Positions 8,689-18,134 of a DNA stretch of 64,000 nt are shown here, piece after piece. Location of the stretch: assembly GCF_007197995.1 (NCBI RefSeq), contig NZ_VKKH01000006.1, positions 248,001 to 312,000 on the forward strand, read 5' to 3'. The notes under the pieces were generated by a model that worked only from the letters and a program-made list of their open reading frames with translations, was not told where the DNA came from and did not search any database. A program made the position numbers and the translations under genes. The DNA is from Aliiglaciecola sp. M165 (GTDB taxonomy: Bacteria > Pseudomonadota > Gammaproteobacteria > Enterobacterales > Alteromonadaceae). Numbering within the stretch: the stretch's first letter is position 1; each line of letters begins with the position of its first letter.

Positions 8689-11573
8689 TCACTATCGTAC
8701 GTGTCGCCATCAAATGTGTGTTGCCAAATGCTCGTCACATTTTCTTGATGTTCAAGGAACTGACTTTTGGCCATCAAATTGTCTTTATCTAATAAGGTCA
8801 ATCGATGTGAGCTGTTACGATAGTCCAAATAGGCATCGACAAGTTGCTGTTTATATTCAGTACTGATCAAATGTAAGTTTTCCAGGGTTTCCAACAATCT
8901 AACGTTGTCTGACCATTCACAAAGTTCAGGATATGCTGAAGCATTTGCTAGCACCCAAAACTGAACTAAAAACTCGATATCGGCGATAGCGCCAGTATCT
9001 TGTTTTACGTCCAACCAAAACTGATCTCCCTTGTTTAGATGCTCGCGCATTTTCTGACGCATGCTCGACACATCTGTTTTGAGCTTAGATTGATCTCTCG
9101 GCATGCATAATACTTGGCGGCGAACACTTTCTATGGACTCTTGAAGGGAAGTCTCAGCATATACCACTCTTGCTCGGACCAACGCCTGATGTTCCCATGT
9201 CCATGCCTCTTGAAGTTGGTAGTGTTCAAAACCATGCAAATGGCAAACTAATAAACCTGCGTTACCCGATGGACGCAGGCGCATATCGACATCATAGAGT
9301 TGACCCGATGGCGTGACGGTCACAAATAGATGCATGATGCGCTGAGCAAGTCGTGTATAGAATTGCCCCGACTCAAGCGGTTTATCATTCAACGTACGAC
9401 TGCCTTGTTGGACTGCATGGATAAATACCAGGTCCAAATCTGAACCGTATCCTAGTTCAATACCTCCGAGTTTGCCGTAACCCAATACGGCAAACCGCTT
9501 ATTCTGATCATCCGAACCTTCTGGATAGCCATATTTGTTAGTCATTTGCTCCCAAGCCATGTTCACCACTTCAGCAATAATGGCCTCAGCCAAGTAAGTG
9601 AGATGATCACTGACTTTCATCACAGGGAGTACACCGGTGACGTCGGCTGCGGCGATTTTTAACTGCTGTATTTGTTTAAACTGACGAAGAGTTTCCATTT
9701 GCAACTCAAGATCATTGGGTTCCACTCGCAAAAGGATTTGCCGCAACTCGCTTGGGTAATCAGACAGTGGTGTAGGATTATATAGGTGCAGTGGATTAAG
9801 GAGTTCATCTAAAAGAATCGGGTGTTTGGCAAGGTGTGATGCAATCCAGGAACTGGCGTAACATAATTTCACTAACTGCCCTTGAGCACCGGGGTTTTCG
9901 ACCAATAACTGCAAATACGTAGTTCGCTTTAACACGCATAATAAAATATGCGAGATTCGTTCGAAAAGAATATCCGCTTCGCATCCCGCAGTGCTTTCTA
10001 TTTGCTCATTAACAATAGAGTTAAAAAGCCCTGGCATAAGAATATCCAGAGTTTGCAAAGCTTTCGTCGACGGCCGCTTGTGTTGCACGTTTTGCTTGAA
10101 TTCAACGACTAATTTGCTCAGGTTAAGGGCGACTTCATCCTCGACATACTGGCTAAAAAGCTGTCTGATGTCTTGAATTTCAAGTGCTAGCATCCACAGG
10201 TCACTAAACTCGGACTTCCGAGGATCATCAAGATCCGACTCCGTGTCGCTAGTATCACCAATGAGTGATTGAAATTGCAGGTTAATACGCGTCATTGTCT
10301 GCAGAATTTGTCGCTCCACTGCGAGGTAATCTAGACTTCTCAGCACTTTGCACAGACGTTGCTGATCGGCTTCATCTTCGGGTAATAGTTGTGTCTGTTG
10401 GTCAGCAAATTGTTGTAGACAATGTTCGACCTTGCGCAGCGTGAAGTAATCCATTGTTAACTGTTCAACATCAGTGTCAGGCATAAACTCCAGTTCAGAC
10501 AATGCCCGAAGTGTTTCGAGTAGACTGGGTGTCTGTAACGCAGGGATACGTCCCCCTTTGATCAATTGAAAACTCTGGGCGATAAACTCGACTTCACGTA
10601 TGCCCCCTTGTCCTAATTTAATGTTGTTTTTCAGCCCTCTGCGCCTTACTTCCTGAGTGATCAAGGATTTCATGCTGCGCAATGAATCAATAGCGCTGTA
10701 GTCAAGATATCGGCGATATATAAAGGGCTGTAATATCGTTATGAGTTCTTTTGCGTAATGGCAATCGGCATTGATCACTCGCGCTTTTATCATTGCATAA
10801 CGTTCCCATTCGCGACCCTGCTCTTGGTAATAGTCTTCCAACGCGGAAAAGTGCATCACTAAAGGACCGCTTTCACCCAAAGGACGTAATCGCATGTCAA
10901 CCCGGAATACACGCCCATTGCTGTCAGTATGATTGAGTGCATGTATTAATCTTTGTGCGAGGCGGGTAAAAAACTGTTGATGTTCTAAAGGTTTTCTTTG
11001 ACCTGTTATTTCGCCATTAGCGGGATAGCAAAAAATTAAATCAATGTCGGATGAGAAGTTCAGCTCTTTACCCCCCAACTTTCCCATACCTAAAATGAGC
11101 AGAGGTTGGGGGCCGAATGGTCCTTGGGGTTGTCCGTATTTCTGGCAAAAGAAATCATATAACCAATGGTAAGCACCATTGATAAGTGCATCGGCTAATG
11201 CAGAGGTTTGTTGCAATGACTGCTCAATGGTTTGAAAGTTGAGTAAATCCCAGTACGCCAGCAACGCCATGTGCCAGCGTCGAAAACTCCGCAATTTTTT
11301 CAGCAACACGGCTTCATCATTGATGTGTGTCAAATGTTGCGCTAGGAGTCCTTTGTAATCGGTCAATCCTGTCGGGGGCATTGGATGGGTGAGTAAACAT
11401 TCCAGAAGCTCAGGGTCAACCAATACGCTGTCGCCAATAAATTCGCTCAAACCGAATGCCTGAGTAAGGGCGTCATGTTTTTTAATGGCGTTCAAATATT
11501 GTGGATGTTTTTCGACCAACAACTCTTGATATCGTGTTGATTGTGCGCTGATTTGGGCGAATTCTGCTTGCAT
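8685..11573 (-). CDS. glnE: bifunctional glutamine synthetase adenylyltransferase/deadenylase
   Basis: 962 residues, the normal GlnE length. It has two nucleotidyltransferase modules. The N-terminal deadenylase is marked by GMGKLGGKELNFSSDIDLIF (about residues 165-185), and the C-terminal adenylylase by GYGKLGGIELGYGSDLDLVF (about 695-715). Each is followed by an R-VDMRLRP motif and a helical PII-uridylyltransferase-like linker domain. Both GSDxDL metal-binding motifs are intact. GlnE modifies a tyrosine of glutamine synthetase under PII control in nitrogen regulation, in the cytoplasm. It starts at ATG 11573 and is divergent from the DUF350 gene. Confidence 0.96.
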   Translation of the reverse strand: MQAEFAQISAQSTRYQELLVEKHPQYLNAIKKHDALTQAFGLSEFIGDSVLVDPELLECLLTHPMPPTGLTDYKGLLAQHLTHINDEAVLLKKLRSFRRWHMALLAYWDLLNFQTIEQSLQQTSALADALINGAYHWLYDFFCQKYGQPQGPFGPQPLLILGMGKLGGKELNFSSDIDLIFCYPANGEITGQRKPLEHQQFFTRLAQRLIHALNHTDSNGRVFRVDMRLRPLGESGPLVMHFSALEDYYQEQGREWERYAMIKARVINADCHYAKELITILQPFIYRRYLDYSAIDSLRSMKSLITQEVRRRGLKNNIKLGQGGIREVEFIAQSFQLIKGGRIPALQTPSLLETLRALSELEFMPDTDVEQLTMDYFTLRKVEHCLQQFADQQTQLLPEDEADQQRLCKVLRSLDYLAVERQILQTMTRINLQFQSLIGDTSDTESDLDDPRKSEFSDLWMLALEIQDIRQLFSQYVEDEVALNLSKLVVEFKQNVQHKRPSTKALQTLDILMPGLFNSIVNEQIESTAGCEADILFERISHILLCVLKRTTYLQLLVENPGAQGQLVKLCYASSWIASHLAKHPILLDELLNPLHLYNPTPLSDYPSELRQILLRVEPNDLELQMETLRQFKQIQQLKIAAADVTGVLPVMKVSDHLTYLAEAIIAEVVNMAWEQMTNKYGYPEGSDDQNKRFAVLGYGKLGGIELGYGSDLDLVFIHAVQQGSRTLNDKPLESGQFYTRLAQRIMHLFVTVTPSGQLYDVDMRLRPSGNAGLLVCHLHGFEHYQLQEAWTWEHQALVRARVVYAETSLQESIESVRRQVLCMPRDQSKLKTDVSSMRQKMREHLNKGDQFWLDVKQDTGAIADIEFLVQFWVLANASAYPELCEWSDNVRLLETLENLHLISTEYKQQLVDAYLDYRNSSHRLTLLDKDNLMAKSQFLEHQENVTSIWQHTFDGDTYDSD

Positions 11574-11752
11574 GCTGGAAACGTTAAACCTTGCTGAACA
11601 ATTAAACCCAATGCTATATCATATGTTGCTACAATCAATGTGTTTATTTTTGAACTCGTCGATTTTGAATGTGCAGAAAACATTTGCATGAAACAAAAAT
11701 GTACCTAAAAATCAAAAAGTTCTCACGATAACTTTGTGTTTGGAAATCATCT

Positions 11753-12655
11753 ATGCAAGTGCTAGTCAATCTTATTCCGTTGTCATCAGACATTTGGGTT
11801 TATCTTGCCATTGATATACTTATTGCTATTAGCTTGCTGTTCACTCTGCGACTAATGTCAGGAAAAATGGCCTCAGTCAGCACCTCAAACGAATTGTGTG
11901 CACAAGACAATTTCGCTTTTGGGATCAGTGTTGCCGGCCGGATGTTGGCACTTTGTATAGTGCTGTCTGCGGCGGCGGTCAGTTCAGACAAGTCAGACTT
12001 TATGGGCGCAGCGCTTAGCATGCTGTTATTTGGTTTGGTCGGGATCCTGCTCATTAAAGTGGGACGCATCTTACATGACAAAATCATATTGCATCGGCTC
12101 GACAAGGAAGCGATGATCAAAAAGCGTAATACCAGTATTGCCCTGGTCGATTCCGCAAGTGCCGTGTCTACTGCATTGGTCATCAGTAATGTTATGGTCT
12201 GGGTGGAAGGGAGTGATATCAACGCGCTTTTTGCGGTGTTTAGCGGCTTTGTGGTCACCCAAGCCATTTTGTTAACCACCACACGAATATATGAACGTCG
12301 ATATAAAGAGAATAATCAAAGCGGTTCGTTTCAACGTTCCTTGACTAAGGGGCAATTGGCACTGGCGGTGCAACATAGTGGTAATCTGATTGGCACAGCG
12401 ATAGTTGTTTCTGCTGCGGGAAGCATGCTTAATTATAACCCAGTGGGTTATGTCAGCAATTTAACAGGATGGCTAATAGTTGGGATGGCTCTGACCTTGT
12501 TATTGGTTGCTTTGGTCATAATTGCTAAGCGCGTTGTTTTGGCGGGGTTAAATGTGGTGCAGGAAGTTGACCAACAGCACAACATAGGTGTGGCCAGTAT
12601 CGAGATGGTGTTAAGTATCGGCATTGCTTTGATTGTCAGTGGGCTGGTCGCTTAA
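11753..12655 (+). CDS. tandem DUF350 inner-membrane protein
   Basis: 300 residues with about eight membrane segments arranged as two DUF350 repeats, each with four helices. The first covers about residues 10-150 and the second about 155-300. A repeated NTSIALVDSA / NIGVASIEMV element appears in each half. DUF350 (UPF0719, YjfL-like) proteins are small inner-membrane proteins of unknown function, often of about 140 residues. This one is double length, consistent with an internal duplication. It starts with ATG 11753. No operon partner of the type often seen (a DUF1190 or glutathionylspermidine-synthase-like gene) is adjacent. Confidence 0.75.
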   Translation: MQVLVNLIPLSSDIWVYLAIDILIAISLLFTLRLMSGKMASVSTSNELCAQDNFAFGISVAGRMLALCIVLSAAAVSSDKSDFMGAALSMLLFGLVGILLIKVGRILHDKIILHRLDKEAMIKKRNTSIALVDSASAVSTALVISNVMVWVEGSDINALFAVFSGFVVTQAILLTTTRIYERRYKENNQSGSFQRSLTKGQLALAVQHSGNLIGTAIVVSAAGSMLNYNPVGYVSNLTGWLIVGMALTLLLVALVIIAKRVVLAGLNVVQEVDQQHNIGVASIEMVLSIGIALIVSGLVA

Positions 12656-12699
12656 CGTTTTACTCGTCCACATTAATAAGGGGTCAGGCAGCGAAAGTT

Positions 12700-13020
12700 T
12701 TAATGCTCAATCTGGCGGATTTCTTCATCAGAAACAGTTTCATGAGGAAAAGGAAGCTTTTGCTTGCCAGCAATGATCGCATCCTTGTGATGACGGTTTT
12801 GCTTTTTCATCCAATATTCACATTTTAATGCCGACCCATGATCCTCTAAAATTGCAGCATATCTCAAGGTTAATGGGCCTTTCCCTTTTAGGGCTTTGGC
12901 GCATTGTTTACCATTTTTCTGATGTTCACTAAAACGCCGAGCTAGATCAGTGCTGATCCCGCAATAGAGCTGCCCCAACCGATTTTCAATTAGATACATT
13001 ACCCAAGGTTTTGATTTCAA
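12700..13020 (-). CDS. GIY-YIG nuclease family protein
   Basis: 106 residues. The core motif is present as WVMYLIENRLGQLYCGIS, with the two strands and the catalytic-type Tyr residues of the GIY-YIG fold, then the Arg in DLARRFSEHQ. It belongs to the short, stand-alone UPF0213/YhbQ-like branch whose biological role is not settled. The start is taken as TTG 13020 because a strong purine-rich ribosome binding site (AAGGAAAAGG) lies directly before it; ATG 12999 would cut into the first strand. It is convergent with the DUF350 gene. Confidence 0.85.
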   Translation of the reverse strand: MKSKPWVMYLIENRLGQLYCGISTDLARRFSEHQKNGKQCAKALKGKGPLTLRYAAILEDHGSALKCEYWMKKQNRHHKDAIIAGKQKLPFPHETVSDEEIRQIEH

Positions 13021-13089
13021 TTACCTTTTCCTTTTCGAACAATGACAACGTGTAGAGCAAAAGTAGCTTCGTCAATTCAAAATCATTAA

Positions 13090-13113
13090 TTCAGTGTACA
13101 AGTGTACGCTGAA
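13090..13113. promoter_or_regulatory. FabR-like operator in front of yqfA
   Basis: A 24-base near-perfect palindrome: half TTCAGTGTAC, centre AAGT, half GTACGCTGAA. It resembles the AGCGTACA-N2-TGT-CGCT palindrome bound by FabR, the repressor of unsaturated fatty acid synthesis. It lies 45 bases before yqfA, whose E. coli relative I recall as a FabR-linked gene. Assignment to FabR is inference from this similarity and the gene behind it. Confidence 0.55.
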
Positions 13114-13157
13114 AAGATACTATAAACGCAGAAAGTTTATTCAAGAGCAAATAAAAC

Positions 13158-13802
13158 GTGGTTCATACAGACGAACAGCCTATACACTCGTACTCTCTAA
13201 AAGAAGAAGTACTTAACGCAATGAGTCATGGTGTTGGCCTTGTCTTTGCAATTGTTGGTTTGGTTTACCTTCTGCTGCGCAGTGAATCGACCCTAGCGGT
13301 AACTTCTTCAGCAATCTATGGTGCTAGTTTAACCTTAATGTTTCTAGCGTCTACGATTTATCATTCTGTTACGGGAGTCAATGCCAAGCAAGTTTTTAAA
13401 CTACTCGATCACAGTGCGATATACATATTGATTGCTGGCACATACACGCCCTTTTTGGCTGTGAGCATTGGCGGATGGGTTGGTTGGTTGTCAATAGCCG
13501 TGATTTGGTCTATCGCTTTATTTGGTGTGGTGTTTAAGTGTTTTGTTCGACACCGCTTCCCAAAAATGTCGGTGATCACCTATTTGGTTATGGGGTGGCT
13601 CGCGGTTTTGTTAATCTATCCATTATATCAATCGGTACCAGGAGTAGGTTTATTACTGCTGGTGGCAGGTGGATTGTGCTTTAGTATCGGTGTCATTTTC
13701 TATGTTAAAAAGCACATTAAATTTACTCATGCGATATGGCATTTGTTCGTAATTGCCGGGTGTACCTGTCACTATTTCTCCATCTACTATTTCGTTTTAT
13801 AA
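13158..13802 (+). CDS. yqfA: hemolysin III/PAQR-family membrane protein, YqfA-like
   Basis: 214 residues with seven predicted membrane helices. The family metal motifs are visible: NAMSHGVG (near residue 22), STIYHS (near 70), DHSAIYILIAGTYTPF (near 83-98) and a C-terminal HAIWHLFVIAGCTCHY (near 193-208). The Ser, Asp and His residues correspond to the zinc site of PAQR-type hydrolase-like receptors. YqfA has been linked to membrane fatty acid control rather than haemolysis. The start is GTG 13158. A FabR-like palindrome lies just upstream, consistent with a lipid-related role. Confidence 0.85.
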   Translation: MVHTDEQPIHSYSLKEEVLNAMSHGVGLVFAIVGLVYLLLRSESTLAVTSSAIYGASLTLMFLASTIYHSVTGVNAKQVFKLLDHSAIYILIAGTYTPFLAVSIGGWVGWLSIAVIWSIALFGVVFKCFVRHRFPKMSVITYLVMGWLAVLLIYPLYQSVPGVGLLLLVAGGLCFSIGVIFYVKKHIKFTHAIWHLFVIAGCTCHYFSIYYFVL

Positions 13803-13842
13803 CCGCACGATTCTGTACTGCGCATTTTGCTAAAAATATCGG

Positions 13843-13848
13843 TATAAT
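13843..13848 (+). promoter_or_regulatory. candidate -10 element of the hldE promoter
   Basis: TATAAT is 41 bases before the hldE ATG, and the bases before it are AT-rich. The matching -35 is poor (TGCGCA at an 18-base spacing), so only the -10 is supported. Confidence 0.3.
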
Positions 13849-13889
13849 CAGCCCAATTTGCTATTTCCTCGGCCAAACGGAATTAATAT

Positions 13890-15317
13890 ATGGTAATACC
13901 TGATGTGAGTAATGCACGCATCCTTGTCGTGGGTGACGTAATGTTAGATCGATATTGGACAGGACCTACGGGAAGAATATCGCCAGAAGCGCCTGTTCCA
14001 GTTGTTGCGATCAAAGACATTGAGGATAGACCAGGCGGAGCCGCTAATGTGGCTATGAATGTCGCCGCTTTGGGCGCGCAAGCGACTCTGTTGGGGCTTA
14101 CTGGCGATGATGAGTCTGCCCACCTATTAACTCAGTCACTCAGCTCCCTGGGCGTGCAATGTGATTTCTGCCGAGTGCCAGGTTATGACACCATTACAAA
14201 ACTGCGAGTATTGAGCCGAAATCAACAACTTATCCGACTGGACTTTGAGCGTTCTTTTGATGAAGTGGACAAAACAGAATTAGCCCACCGATTTGCGCAA
14301 CATCTTGATTCAAGTGATCTAGTGATAGTGTCTGACTATGCGAAAGGGGCACTAAGCGATGTACAAGCGCTTATTCAAGTTGCTCGGTCTAAGGGGATCC
14401 CTGTCATAGTAGATCCAAAAGGTACCGATTTCAGCAAATATCATGGCGCTACGTTACTCACACCCAACATGAGTGAGTTTGAGGCTATTGTTGGCACTTG
14501 CGACGATGAAGTCACACTAGTCAACAAAGCACAGGATCTGATTCAATCACTCGATCTTCAGGCATTTTTAGTAACGCGATCAGAAAAAGGCATGACGCTG
14601 CTACAAAAATCACAAAACGAATTGCATCTTCCCGCCGAAGCGAAAGAGGTGTATGACGTCACAGGGGCAGGGGACACTGTAATATCCACCTTGTCTGTTG
14701 CGTTGGCCGCCAAGTGTTCGATGGAAGATGCAAGTGTTTTAGCTAATGCAGCAGCAAGTATTGTTGTCGGCAAGCTTGGAACTTCCACTGTTAGTTTTAC
14801 TGAGCTAAGTGACGCAGTTGGGAGTGTCGATGATCTTGGACGTGGGGTCATGACGCAACAACAACTAGCCATCGCGGTCGAACAGGCGAAACGGCGCGGT
14901 GAGAAAATTGTAATGACCAATGGCTGTTTTGATATTTTGCATGCGGGTCATGTTTCTTATCTAGAAAACGCCGGGAAGCTCGGCAATAAGTTGATCGTTG
15001 CAGTGAATTCCGATGCGTCTGTAAAAACACTAAAAGGCCCAGGTAGGCCCGTCAACAATGTTAGCCGTCGCATGTCGGTTTTAGCAGGATTGGCATCGGT
15101 ATATTGGGTTGTGGAGTTTACCGAGCAAACCCCTGAGCGTCTTATCAGTGAATTACTTCCAGATATTTTAGTCAAAGGAGGTGACTATAAAATTGAAGAC
15201 ATTGCTGGCGGTAAACAGGTCATCGCAAATGGCGGCGAGGTCAAAGTGCTCAATTTTGAGCCCGGCGTTTCAACAACTAGTATCATCCAAAATATCGTAG
15301 AGTCAACGGACACTTAG
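13890..15317 (+). CDS. hldE: bifunctional heptose-7-phosphate kinase/heptose-1-phosphate adenylyltransferase
   Basis: 475 residues, the full length of the fused enzyme. The ribokinase-type kinase domain fills about residues 1-315 and carries GGAANVA near 50 and the catalytic DVTGAGDT near 255. The cytidylyltransferase-like domain fills about 340-475 and carries the [16 protein letters not shown] motif with HxGH near 355. HldE makes ADP-heptose for the LPS inner core, so an LPS heptose core is implied. It starts at ATG 13890. A 19-base dyad overlaps its stop codon. Confidence 0.96.
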   Translation: MVIPDVSNARILVVGDVMLDRYWTGPTGRISPEAPVPVVAIKDIEDRPGGAANVAMNVAALGAQATLLGLTGDDESAHLLTQSLSSLGVQCDFCRVPGYDTITKLRVLSRNQQLIRLDFERSFDEVDKTELAHRFAQHLDSSDLVIVSDYAKGALSDVQALIQVARSKGIPVIVDPKGTDFSKYHGATLLTPNMSEFEAIVGTCDDEVTLVNKAQDLIQSLDLQAFLVTRSEKGMTLLQKSQNELHLPAEAKEVYDVTGAGDTVISTLSVALAAKCSMEDASVLANAAASIVVGKLGTSTVSFTELSDAVGSVDDLGRGVMTQQQLAIAVEQAKRRGEKIVMTNGCFDILHAGHVSYLENAGKLGNKLIVAVNSDASVKTLKGPGRPVNNVSRRMSVLAGLASVYWVVEFTEQTPERLISELLPDILVKGGDYKIEDIAGGKQVIANGGEVKVLNFEPGVSTTSIIQNIVESTDT

Positions 15318-15324
15318 TGTCCGT
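15306..15324. repeat. dyad over the hldE stop codon
   Basis: ACGGACAC and GTGTCCGT are perfect complements around TTA, with the TAG stop inside. The strong GC-rich stem has no following T-run on either strand, so it is more likely an mRNA 3'-end hairpin than a classical terminator. Confidence 0.5.
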
Positions 15325-15346
15325 CAGCTCAAAACGAATTTATAGG

Positions 15347-16201
15347 CTAATTTGCCTGGTGCAAATGCACGTCTCTCTGTGGGAATGGGATGGTGATATC
15401 ATTCTCATCAAACGCAAATTTCACTTTTTCAATTAACCCGAAATGCATAGGCCAATAATCTTCACTTTTCACCCAGCAACGGGTCAGGATATTAATTGAG
15501 CTATCAGCGTGGGCTGAAACGTAAATCTCAAACGCTGGATCTTTGAGAACTCTTTCATCTGATGAAATTAAATCATGCAGCAGCTTCTTAACTTTGGTGA
15601 TATCGTCCTCGTAACTAATTCCAAAAGTCACATCAACACGTCGTGTTTCTTCGCAAAACAGATTAGTCACACAGCCATTTGATAACAACGAGTTTGGAAT
15701 GATCACACGTTGATTGTCTAGAGTTAAAAGAATGGTGTTAAAAATTTGAATTTCTCTAACCCTACCCAAATACCCTTGTGATTCAATAATGTCTCCAGCC
15801 TTAAAAGGTTTGAACAATAGGATCAGCACACCGCCAGCAAAATTCGCTAAGCTACCTTGCAATGCCAGCCCGATTGCTAAACCTGCAGCACCCAGCATTG
15901 CAATAAGCGATGCGGTTTCGACACCTATCATCGACGCGAATACGACGATTAGCAGTAGCTTTAACACCACGCTAATTATGCTATGTAGGAATCGAGTTAG
16001 CGTTGCATCGACTTTCGCTGAGTCTAAAGCGCGGTCAACACCTCTTAATAAAATACCAATGACCCAAAAGCCGATGACCAGCACGAACAGTGCAAGCAAT
16101 AATTTAGGCCCATAAGTCATCCCTAATTCTATTGCGGTCTGTGTTACCAGCTCAACTGTATCGGCACCTTGTTTTAGGGTTTCGTCGATGGATTCGTCCA
16201 T
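15347..16201 (-). CDS. small-conductance mechanosensitive channel, MscS family
   Basis: 284 residues, the size of the core MscS channel. Membrane segments lie at about 30-50, 65-95 and 95-125. The pore helix TM3 is rich in Gly/Ala (IAMLGAAGLAIGLALQGSLANFAGG, read in two parts), followed by the beta domain motif FKPFKAGDIIE. A cytoplasmic alpha/beta vestibule follows up to the C-terminal amphipathic residues. It releases osmolytes from the inner membrane on hypo-osmotic shock. The start is ATG 16201. It is divergent from the exosortase-associated ATPase. Confidence 0.92.
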   Translation of the reverse strand: MDESIDETLKQGADTVELVTQTAIELGMTYGPKLLLALFVLVIGFWVIGILLRGVDRALDSAKVDATLTRFLHSIISVVLKLLLIVVFASMIGVETASLIAMLGAAGLAIGLALQGSLANFAGGVLILLFKPFKAGDIIESQGYLGRVREIQIFNTILLTLDNQRVIIPNSLLSNGCVTNLFCEETRRVDVTFGISYEDDITKVKKLLHDLISSDERVLKDPAFEIYVSAHADSSINILTRCWVKSEDYWPMHFGLIEKVKFAFDENDITIPFPQRDVHLHQAN

Positions 16202-16414
16202 ATCTTTTCCTTTTATTGTTATTAGTAAACGTCAAACAACTAGAAGTGTAGTCAGAAATCTAATTCATTGCAGTGATTCGACACAAACTCATTGCGCCCT
16301 TGGTCACCTGCCGCTAAGCTACGCAGTCGGAGCACATCAGGTTGTGTTAAACTATCAAACTAACTTTTGCAGCAAAAAGCTACACGAACTAGGTATTCAG
16401 GGCATTTTTACACT

Positions 16415-17479
16415 ATGTATGAGAATTATTACGGGCTGAACTCAAAACCCTTTCAACTAACACCTGATCCGAGCTTTTTCTTCGCCAGTAAGTGGCACAA
16501 ACGTGCAATGTCCTATTTGCAATATGGTCTTTCACAAGCTGAGGGCTTTATTGTCATCACCGGTGACATAGGCACGGGCAAAACGACCATCGCCAATAGT
16601 CTGTTAAATGATATTCAAGATGACATCATGGCGGCACAAATCGTCACGCCAAAATTGTCACCGGATGAGTTGGTAAAAATGGTTGCCAGTAAATTCGAAA
16701 TTGATACGTTAAACAAAACCAAAGCCGACATTCTTAAAGACTTAGAGAAATATCTATACCAGCTGCACAATAATGGTAAAAGAGCACTGCTGATCGTTGA
16801 TGAGGCGCAAAATTTACCCCTAGAGACCATAGAAGAATTGCGGATGTTGTCTAATTTCCAGGAAAAAGGTAAACCGCTGTTACAAAGTTTTTTACTGGGA
16901 CAAGAAGAACTACAACCCATTCTGCGCGCTCCAAACATGGAACAGTTTAGACAACGTATTGTTGCATCCTGTCATTTGGCACCGCTGACATTGCAAGAAT
17001 GTAAAGAATACATCGAATATCGATTGCATCACGCTGGGCTAGAAAGAGATGACCTGTTCTCAGAAGGGGCATTTGAAAAAATATTTAAATTTACCAATGG
17101 CGTACCAAGACGCATCAATACTTTGATGGATAGGGTGCTCTTGTATGGGTTTTTAGAAGAAGTTAAAACGCTGGATGACGCAGCCATTGATACCGTCACC
17201 GCCGAAGTGTCCGAAGAGATGTTTAGACCGGAAGAAAACGTTTCTCCTGCTTCCAACGTGCAATCAGAAACGCAAATCAATCAAAGCGAAAACGTGGTGA
17301 TGTCAGATGTGACACCAGATGGGCGTGTTAAAGACGTTCAATATTACAAAACTATGTTGAATGAACTGACGGACGCATTGGACAACGCTATCAGCCACAA
17401 AATCAAATTGACACGTTATATTGATAACCTGCTAAAGAAAAAATATAAAACCTATGTCAGATTGAAATCTGACGACTGA
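16415..17479 (+). CDS. XrtA/PEP-CTERM system-associated ATPase
   Basis: About 354 residues from ATG 16415 (MYENYYGLNSKPFQLTPDP), the standard start of this ExeA-like AAA family; an upstream in-frame ATG adds 16 unrelated residues. Walker A is GDIGTGKTT near residues 50-58 and Walker B is ALLIVDEAQNLP near 125-136. The C-terminal 60 residues form a basic helical tail. The family (TIGR03015) is found with exosortase A loci and is thought to support assembly or export at the inner membrane. It is encoded on the plus strand, apart from the minus-strand export operon, and is followed by its own terminator. Confidence 0.87.
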   Translation: MYENYYGLNSKPFQLTPDPSFFFASKWHKRAMSYLQYGLSQAEGFIVITGDIGTGKTTIANSLLNDIQDDIMAAQIVTPKLSPDELVKMVASKFEIDTLNKTKADILKDLEKYLYQLHNNGKRALLIVDEAQNLPLETIEELRMLSNFQEKGKPLLQSFLLGQEELQPILRAPNMEQFRQRIVASCHLAPLTLQECKEYIEYRLHHAGLERDDLFSEGAFEKIFKFTNGVPRRINTLMDRVLLYGFLEEVKTLDDAAIDTVTAEVSEEMFRPEENVSPASNVQSETQINQSENVVMSDVTPDGRVKDVQYYKTMLNELTDALDNAISHKIKLTRYIDNLLKKKYKTYVRLKSDD

Positions 17480-17501
17480 ATCTCTCAGGTTGTTAGAGTA
17501 G

Positions 17502-17537
17502 GGCAGTTTCCTAATCTCGGGAAATGCCATTATTTTT
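17502..17537 (+). terminator. intrinsic terminator after the ATPase gene
   Basis: GGCAGTTTCC (17502-17511) pairs with GGGAAATGCC (17519-17528) with one mismatch and one G-U pair. ATTATTTTT follows immediately. Confidence 0.75.
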
Positions 17538-17703
17538 GATTTTCGTACCCACATTGCGTTAATCCCTTTGGTTATTTGCCTCAATCATTACAGTGAAACA
17601 CCTACGTTTTAAAAGGCATGCAATGGCGCATCTCGTTCTTCTCATCTCTCAAACCTATATCCTCTCAGTGTATTAAATTATCTATCACTTTGATTTAACC
17701 AAA

Positions 17704-17896
17704 TAACTTCTATTCGGGATAAGCATGGCCATCCAGCAGAGCCCTAAAGCCCAATTTCTACGTTCCTCAAATTCTACAAAACCCGCTATTCCATCACTTG
17801 AGCGCCTAGTTCATAAGCTTTAGGCCACTACTGGATGTCAATAAATATTATGCTTTAAATCAATCGCTTGCAGATATCCTTATCCCGAATTGAGGT
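17704..17896. mobile_element. foldback MITE-like element, copy B
   Basis: Ends AACTTCTATTCGGGATAAG (17704-17722) and CTTATCCCGAATTGAGGTT (17878-17896) are inverted repeats matching at 17 of 19 positions and share the core ATTCGGGATAAG with copy A at 3207. Two nested pairs lie inside: CATCCAG (17730-17736) with CTGGATG (17831-17837), and CCTAAAGC (17743-17750) with GCTTTAGG (17817-17824). AAAT flanks both ends, as in copy A. The interiors of the two copies are not clearly alike, so they may be different subfamilies mobilised by one transposase elsewhere. No ORF is present. The remaining non-coding bases (17538-17703 and 17954-18134) hold nothing else I recognise. Confidence 0.6.
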
Positions 17897-17930
17897 TAAA
17901 TAAAAATCGTTATCTGCCGACAACCTACTT

Positions 17931-17953
17931 AACCCCAACTTTGGATTGAGGTT
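17931..17953. repeat. solo copy of the element end sequence
   Basis: AACCCCAA (17931-17938) faces TTGAGGTT (17946-17953), with CTTTGGA between them. Both halves match the outermost bases of the MITE-like termini, so this may be a remnant made of two ends brought together, or an end hairpin. Confidence 0.4.
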
Positions 17954-18134
17954 ACGTAGTCAGTAATTGAAACTGGATATGCACGCAATTGATCAATTAA
18001 TTCTGCTCTGTATGGAAAAGCAAAATAAAGAGCACCATTAAAATAAAATGATTAAAAAATGAACTATTGGTTGTTGATCTTCTCTATACATAAAGGAGTA
18101 TAAAGTTTACCATCAATAACCGTTTGGGTGGAGT

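Noticed and set aside
11800-12282. 160-codon ORF opposite the DUF350 gene
   Set aside because: Long antisense frame but it is low in protein-like composition and opposite an obvious membrane protein.
14558-14920. 120-codon ORF opposite hldE
   Set aside because: Shadow of a conserved enzyme; Ser/Ala-rich with no family pattern.
15306-15324. hldE-end hairpin as a classical intrinsic terminator
   Set aside because: There is no T-run after the stem on either strand; it is kept as a dyad only.
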